From assembly GCF_047948215.1 (NCBI RefSeq), contig NC_134460.1, positions 127,456,324 to 127,520,323 on the forward strand: 64,000 nucleotides of DNA, in the 5' to 3' direction. Made by a program: the position numbers and the translations under genes. A model generated the notes under the pieces. It worked only from the letters and a program-made list of their open reading frames with translations. It searched no databases and had not been told where the DNA came from. This DNA comes from Lycorma delicatula (taxonomy: Eukaryota; Arthropoda; Insecta; Hemiptera; Fulgoridae). This document shows positions 58,330-64,000 of the stretch, in pieces (within the stretch, counting starts at the first letter, position 1; each line of letters starts with the position of its first letter).

Positions 58330-59380
58330 AATTAAATAATTCTAACTTTTCTTTATAGATGATAGCTTTACAATAAGAAAACAAAACTTTATTGCTCAAT
58401 ATCTTTAAACAAGGAAAAGTTATAACAAATTAATTTTGCATAAATTAAACAAGATATAAGTTATTATCTATGTTACCGATGTATATTTAACAATTTTTTT
58501 TTCTTTTTGTAAAGTTTCAAGGCTAAGTATTATTAAAAACAATGTTCTTGATAAATACTGATAATCATTAAATTTGATTTTATTCAGACCAGTAAAATGT
58601 AACATTTTTACACAATTGTATAAAATAAGTTTGTTCAAAACAAAATCAAAGAGGATTCAACAATCTTATTTCAAGAGTTTTAGGCAAACGTTTTTAAGTT
58701 TTAAGATGAAATCATCAAATCATAAAGTTTCCATTATAGCAATATAAAAGAAGTGTAAAGTAATTTTATTTAAATAAACCAAGAAAAAGTTGATGCAGTA
58801 ATAAAATATAAGAATGAAAAGTACATCAAAAGTACAATATACACTATATGAGCTTTATAAATTGTTCATTTGATTCAAACTAAGCTGATGAAAGAATTGT
58901 TTAAAAATGTACTGAAACTTTTAAAAAATACTTTTCAACCCCAATTAAACAAACTAAAAACTATTCGCAAATCTCGAAAATTTACAGAACTAAATTAATA
59001 ATATATTCATTATAAAATTAATTTATTTTAAATATAATTTTTCTAGGGTACCAAATATTGATTAGGAACTGGAAGGAGATGTTAAGAATCAAAATAATTA
59101 ATTATCCAAGAATGTAAACTTCTGGAATGAAACCTTACAGGAACATTTTTTTAATTAGATTTTTCAACAAACCTTTTGAAAAGATAAAGAAGATAGGTAA
59201 CAACCCTTACAAAAATAGAAGAAATACATTACTTGAACATATATTAAGAATGGAGAAATAATTAATTTAATAATAAAAGGAAGTGTTAACTTTAAATTTA
59301 GGAAAGAAACAACAAAACTTAAAAATAAATGAAGAATGAGATAAAGTTTAGTTTTCATAAAAATATGGAATAAAACAATT
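58330..59380. other. AT-rich sequence without recognised gene
   Basis: No coding or repeat structure recognised. Confidence 0.5.
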
Positions 59381-59389
59381 TTGTTGATA

Positions 59390-59690
59390 ATTTTTTTTGT
59401 GATGAGGGGGAATACCAGTTATGTATGCTCCATAAGGGGCAATGTTGGACTCACCACAGGTTCCGCAAGGTGTCAATTAAAGTGCGTATGTGTTCCTGCG
59501 CCTTACAGACTAAACCTAAACCCCCTCATTAACACCCCCCGTCCGGAGCCAGACCGGCATTGAAGCATTACCACGGCCTTCCTTACATCAGCTCTGGTTC
59601 CAGACTTTGTTGGCATCAGTTTCCTTAGAGCAATCATGGTCCCCTCAGCTTTTGCAACAGTCGATATTAAAATGTCCCTAAGGAACAGAC
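59390..59690 (+). repeat. GC-richer segment, part shared with 3.3 kb
   Basis: TTTTTTTTGTGATGAG, ACTCACCACAGGTTCCG, GTATGTGTTCCTGCGCC and ACAGACTAAACC occur in the same order as their counterparts at 3290-3420. The GC-rich part continues (CCCCCCGTCCGGAGCC...), unlike the 3.3-kb copy. Probably two fragments of one dispersed element. Confidence 0.5.
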
Positions 59691-59713
59691 AAAAGGTAGA
59701 AGAACATCAATTA

Positions 59714-59790
59714 AAGCTAACTTCCTAGCTCAGTAGGCAAAAATATAGTCTGACATACTCCTACCAGAGGTATCGGATTCGATTCCTTCA
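59714..59790 (+). mobile_element. tRNA-like SINE head (family 3)
   Basis: CCTAGCTCAGTAGGCAAAAA (Box A-like) and GGTATCGGATTCGATTCC (Box B-like) are spaced as in a tRNA. The acceptor stem does not close and the body is not recognised, so it is a degenerate SINE or tRNA pseudogene, not a working tRNA. Confidence 0.5.
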
Positions 59791-60195
59791 TTATTTTGAT
59801 TCCATAAACTATTTTCAGGTAAAATCCTAATTCTGGTTCTTCAGAAACCTTAGTTATTAAGGCTAATAATGAATATTGAAGCAACGGAATATTGATGCTA
59901 ATTATTTTCTTTTCCTTTTTTTCTACTAGGTTTAGAATTATCCTAAAAATCGCCATCCTTTGTCGACAAATGCCAAACTCTTGGCTACAAGCCAATCACT
60001 TCTTCTACAATTTTTACGCTCTAGATGTTGACAAATCAGTTAAATCACGGCTTCCCTTTATATTTCTATCCACTTCATCCTTTTTAAAAAACTTTCTTTG
60101 GTGCCAAGATCATTCCTACTTTGATAAGATGATCAAGACTTCAAATATGCCTGCTTTAGGGCTTTGTGTGACAAAATAAGTTTTAATTTCAACCG
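59791..60195. other. Sequence without recognised gene
   Basis: Open frames on both strands (59717-59995 minus and 59892-60179 plus) overlap and match nothing I recognise. It may be further eroded parts of the RT fossil that follows on the minus strand. Confidence 0.35.
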
Positions 60196-60199
60196 GATT

Positions 60200-60811
60200 A
60201 TTTGGTTCCTAATTTCATTTCTTCCTATTTTATTAATAATCTTTCTAAAATCCCATTTGTACGGTCTATAACCCATTTCAATGGATAAGTTTCACATCTC
60301 TAGGTTAAAGTGGGGATGAAAATAGATGGTTCTCTCTTGTTTTCTATATATCCTTTATAGATGGGGTGGTTAATAAATGCTTCCAAGCTTTCATTAATAG
60401 ATAGAATTAAGCCTTTTTATTTTTCCTGTTTAACCTCCGGTAACTACCTTTTAGATAATACTTCAGAGGATGAATGAGGATGATATGTATAAATGTAAAT
60501 AAAGTGTAGACTTGTACATTCTCAGTTCAATCATTCCTGAGATGTGTGATTAATTGAAAACCCAACCACCAAAGAACACCGGTATCAACGATCTAGTATT
60601 CAAACCCGTGTAAAAATAACTGGCTTTACTAGGACTTGAACGCTGGAACTCTCGACTTCCAAATCAGCTGATGTGGGAAGACGCGTTCACCACTAGACCA
60701 ACCCGGTGGGTTAGATAGAGTTAAGCCTAAGAACTTCAAGGGGTCTATTTGTTTTATATCCTTGACTCCAACTTGGGTATTGTGCATGAGAATATCATCA
60801 GCGAAAACCAC
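60200..60811 (-). pseudogene. Reverse transcriptase fossil split by a SINE
   Basis: On the minus strand VVFADDILMHNTQ (about 60770-60811) shows an RT-palm-like FADD. It leads into IKQIDPLKFLGLTL, resembling the KFLG step that follows the palm in LINE RTs, with about 40 residues apparently missing between. The frame then meets the SINE (60415-60711). Removing it at the target duplication lets the frame continue (ESLEAFINHPIYKGYI...) down to about 60310. It then reads past two stops to about 60200. The clade is not assigned, and the part beyond the SINE is not recognised as an RT domain. Confidence 0.45.
60415..60711 (-). mobile_element. tRNA-derived SINE (family 1), 17-bp target duplication
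   Basis: A close copy of the 15.4-kb SINE in the same orientation, with head GGTTGGTCTAGTGGTGAACG and Box B GTTCAAGTCC on the minus strand. Flanks are TAGATAGAATTAAGCCT (60398-60414) and TAGATAGAGTTAAGCCT (60712-60728), one difference in 17. The T-rich left end is its A-tail. Confidence 0.95.
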
Positions 60812-60834
60812 CCAAATCGACTAGAGTAAGCAGC

Positions 60835-61795
60835 CATTATTCTAGAATAATTTTTATATATGCCTCTTAACTTTTATGTAGATATTATGCATAATACTGT
60901 TAAAAAAAAATTAAAATTTGCAATGGTAAGTTTTTTATACTGATCTGTTTCTGACACTAATAAATATTAAATTCTAATTATAAAATTTCAATTTATAAAT
61001 AAACAAATTAATCAACGTTCCACCAAAATTCCCTGGTTTGTTTTAAAATGATTGATTAGAAGAGGTATAAAAAATTACGTGATATAAAACTTGTTTTATT
61101 AATTTTTACTTTTTAATGCGAATTTGAATTATAAAAAAAGAGAAAAAACTCTAAGTTAGCACCGCAAGTTAAAAACACTTTGAAACAAAAGATAAAACAT
61201 TATTTTTGTTTGAAATCGTTTCTGGAAAAAATATGTTGGTGGACGCCAATAACGTCATCGCTGATATGAAGCAACTAAAGAATGTACTAAAATTATTTTC
61301 AAAATCTTTATGAATATTGACTATCAAAGTGTACAGTTCTCAAAGGAAACTACTTTGAGACAAAAGTAATGTAAAACATAAGACATGCATAGTTTTCATA
61401 AAAATAAAAATTCGGAAACGTTTTACAATTGTCTTATATATTGCTATTAGTTCTATTACTTTCCCAAATTGGTAACCAGTTGAAAATCACATCTAATTAA
61501 GTTAAAATGGTTTTTATCTTCAATTTAATTAAAGAAGTTACGTAATTAATAATATTTTTATTTTAATGTATTTTATACGATATTTACAATTCTGAAAATT
61601 GAGTAAGTAAAAATTCTATTACATGAAATAATGAAAAGATAATTTGTTTTTCACACTTTTTTGGTGATTGGGAAAAAATTAGAGAGGCATTATTGTCATA
61701 TAAGAAAAACCCATTGAAAAAAAGTAATAAAATACAAATTTACAAAAAAAAAATATAGTATCGGAAAACGTTTAGCACAGAATAGAGATGACATG
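60835..61795. other. AT-rich sequence without recognised gene
   Basis: No coding or structured element recognised. Confidence 0.5.
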
Positions 61796-61970
61796 TACGG
61801 TCGGACAATACAAAATACTGGTATTGGTTAGTAGCTAAAGCAGTACGGACAGGAAAGGGAATATGTTAGCTAAAACAGTAGAATTTTAAGAGAGGAGGAG
61901 ATTAGGCTTAACGCAGTGTATAACCATAATTATGGTTTTTTTTTTCAAAAAACTAAATTATATGGAGTAG

Positions 61971-62004
<34 letters not shown>

Positions 62005-62390
62005 TGAGGGAATTTAAAGCGTAGGAGTTTCGGGTTTGGTGTTTAGCAGTGGAGGGGGAAAGAGGAGCCGACAGAATTGCTATCAGATAACTACGTTTTG
62101 TGCAAATGATATTTAGAAGGGAGTCACTTTTCAGATAGGAGCGATGTAATGCCACTAGTGCTGCTGCAGCCGCCGAGCAAAAACTGATTTTACAGAACAA
62201 TAAGGCAGTGGTCTCGCGGGGGTACTGGGGGCCGAACAAAGCCCGTTCATGTAAACCCCTCTAATATTATCTCTCCAGACAATATACTGCGGTAACCATT
62301 GTAACAACTCCCGTACTACTCGTCCTATCCATCTATATCCCTTTCTCTAACAACCCATTTACCCCCTTTTCGAACTCATTTATGATCAAA
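61796..62390. other. GC-richer block with (AT)n tract
   Basis: Includes an (AT)n tract at about 61975-62002 and a GC-richer part with GCTGCTGCAGCCGCCGAGCA (about 62160). The minus-strand frame 61958-62239 begins in this part and ends in YIYIY encoded by the microsatellite. No family recognised. Confidence 0.4.
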
Positions 62391-62394
62391 CGCT

Positions 62395-62395
62395 C

Positions 62396-62438
<43 letters not shown>

Positions 62439-62439
62439 T
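62395..62439. repeat. (AT)n microsatellite
   Basis: Alternating AT with one C interruption. Confidence 0.95.
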
Positions 62440-63770
62440 CGTATAACAGCTCATTCTGCAACAAAATACAAATTGCGACAAATTGTCATATATTCATTCA
62501 CTTTCTACATTATAATATGAAGGCTGAATAACGAATAAACAGGATACGTTCGTACTATAAAGTCTTTAATGTGCAGTCATTATAAAATAAGTCTGTTAAT
62601 TAATATTCGTCAAAACAAGCATCATTTAATCAATATACCAGTGATAGATGAGGATTACGATTATTATTAAGATGATGATAGACTATACAGAATGTTACTA
62701 TTATATATACAATTATTTTTAACATGAAAAATTTGAAGCAAAAAAAGAAAAAAGGACAAATTAAAAAAGGTTGTTGGGCAGAACTGCGCAAGAAGATTGA
62801 CTTCCGTTATTTTATATTGCTTCCTTTATTTTGCTCAAGCACATACCGAGTCAATCATGACCCTGGTAGTGGGTAAAGCTGTCTGAATTCGCCGAACAAT
62901 ATTGCTAACAAAATGGATAACGCAGATAAAGAAAAGTTAACGTACCAACTTGCCATATCATAACAAACCCCACTTCTAACTTGCCCCGCTCAAATTTTTT
63001 CGATTTTAAATTCAGCGTAATTAAAAAACGATTCAATCAATCTTCTTTAAGTTTTCACATGCACAACTGCAAATACACTAGAACAAATCTAATTTTAATG
63101 AAATTGATCTAGTAGTTTTGTAGATTTTTGAGCCGCAAAATGTTATATATAAGCCTATCTATCTATATATATATGAATACACACATAAGGAAACCTCAAT
63201 TTAAGAGAATGGTTTTTTGTACTCATACCTCAAAACATAAAGAAAATTTATTTTTACATCTCACTCTTACCATGCGACCTAATGAAATACCGTAATTTTC
63301 TTCGAAATTCTGTAAAAAAATATAATACAGATTCTTACAATTAATAATAATGACGTAAAATATTTTATACATATTTTCAAGTGCAGAAAAATAAAAAAAT
63401 ATTTAGAATTTAAAAAATTAGATTATTGCTATTATACTAGCTTTAAAAATTAACATTTAAAAATAATCATAGATAAGACTATACTTTCTGTCCGATTTAA
63501 AGTTTGAAGTTAAGTTTAAACAAAAATTACCAAATATAGTATACAAAAGCTGTTATAAAAAAAGATGAAGTGAAAAGGAGTTCGAAATGTAAACTGTTGA
63601 ATAATAAGAAGATTAAATCACGTACACTTTTCAATCATTAAAAAACTGATAAAATAAAATATTGAAAAAATGTAATTTTCATTTTTGATTTTCCAGTAGC
63701 CGAAAAAATGATTTTTAACTTTCTCTTTCTGATAACTTCAGGGCAAACCCAAATCATAGTTACCCTACTC
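62440..63770. other. AT-rich sequence, one TAGTAG(T) repeat module
   Basis: TTGATCTAGTAGTTTTGTAG (about 63103-63122) followed by a (TATC)/(AT) tail resembles the ATCGGTCCAGTAG modules at 21.2 and 49.8 kb. Otherwise no gene or element recognised. Confidence 0.45.
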
Positions 63771-63774
63771 CTTT

Positions 63775-63895
63775 TTTTATGATTAAAGATCAATTTTATG
63801 GGCGGTGAAAAAATGGCAAACCTATCCGGTTTTCGAACCTAGAACCTTCCTGATGAATGTCACAGACACCACTATTACGCCACAGAGTTAGAAAT
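63775..63895 (-). mobile_element. tRNA-derived SINE fragment (family 2)
   Basis: On the minus strand TGTGGCGTAATAGTGGTGTC (Box A) is followed by GGTTCTAGGTTCGAAAACC (Box B/T-arm) and a TTTGCCATTTTTTCACCGC body, matching the order in the SINE at 23429. It continues into A/T-rich sequence. Fragmentary. Confidence 0.65.
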
Positions 63896-64000
63896 TAATC
63901 TCCACTTAACTAAGAGTTTCTAGGTTGTATTCAACATTAAGCTTCTAGCACAAACACAATTATATTTAATGTAAGAACAAAAACAAACAATTTTTAATTT
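63896..64000. other. AT-rich window end
   Basis: No feature recognised. Confidence 0.4.

Noticed and set aside
1..64000. A multi-gene defence, biosynthetic or secretion system
   Set aside because: No clustered intact genes exist. Every recognisable coding block is a retroelement or transposase fragment.

Overview
This looks like a piece of a large, very AT-rich animal genome, most probably an insect. The evidence is the repeat content: several Tc1/mariner-superfamily fossils, a pogo/Tigger element, RTE-like non-LTR retrotransposons, tRNA-derived SINEs, a hAT miniature element, a solo LTR and many (AT)n microsatellites. There are no operons, no dense coding sequence and no bacterial-type genes. 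A hemipteran or another insect with a large genome would fit, but I cannot name the species.

I found no complete host protein-coding gene and no functional RNA gene. The window reads as intergenic or deep-intron DNA in which nearly all recognisable sequence is transposon-derived. Two short segments carry splice-like signals (about 3.3 kb on the plus strand, about 30.1-30.2 kb on the minus strand). Neither is convincing as a host exon.

Layout. 1-11.4 kb: AT-rich sequence, an old RTE-like reverse transcriptase fossil (4.5-6.3 kb) and copy A of a dispersed family of about 0.7 kb (9.4-10.1 kb). 11.4-13.4 kb: a broken pogo/Tigger transposon with both terminal inverted repeats. 14.4 kb: two adjacent perfect hairpins. 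14.7-16.1 kb: an ancient mariner fossil split by a SINE with a 16-bp target-site duplication. 16.7-17.2 kb: a hAT miniature element with a perfect 8-bp duplication. 18.5-21.6 kb: LINE 3' end, SINEs and simple-sequence-tailed repeats. 22.6-24.0 kb: a second mariner-like fossil, split by a different SINE. 25.9-26.4 kb: a LINE fragment. 28-32.5 kb: family copies B and C. 34-36.7 kb: LINE 3' end, a solo LTR inserted into an (AT)n tract, and a gypsy-type protease fragment. 39.1-40.4 kb: a third mariner-like element with both ends. 42.1-44.1 kb: the youngest element, a 5'-truncated RTE-like LINE with a 15-bp target duplication and one in-frame stop. 44.6-50 kb: more family copies and a related repeat with the same terminal architecture. 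51.6-53.1 kb: a fourth mariner fossil and a LINE fragment. 54.2-54.6 kb: a GC-rich degenerate tandem repeat and another perfect 20-bp hairpin. 55-64 kb: repeat modules, two GC-richer islands, an RT fossil split by a SINE, and tRNA-like SINE pieces.

The elements do not work together as a pathway. They record layered insertions: SINEs into dead mariners and into a dead RT, a LINE into unique DNA, an LTR element into a microsatellite. No exciting new system is demonstrated. The best lead for something undescribed is the dispersed family of about 0.7 kb whose one end forms a short hairpin. A second, otherwise different repeat in the window has the same end architecture.
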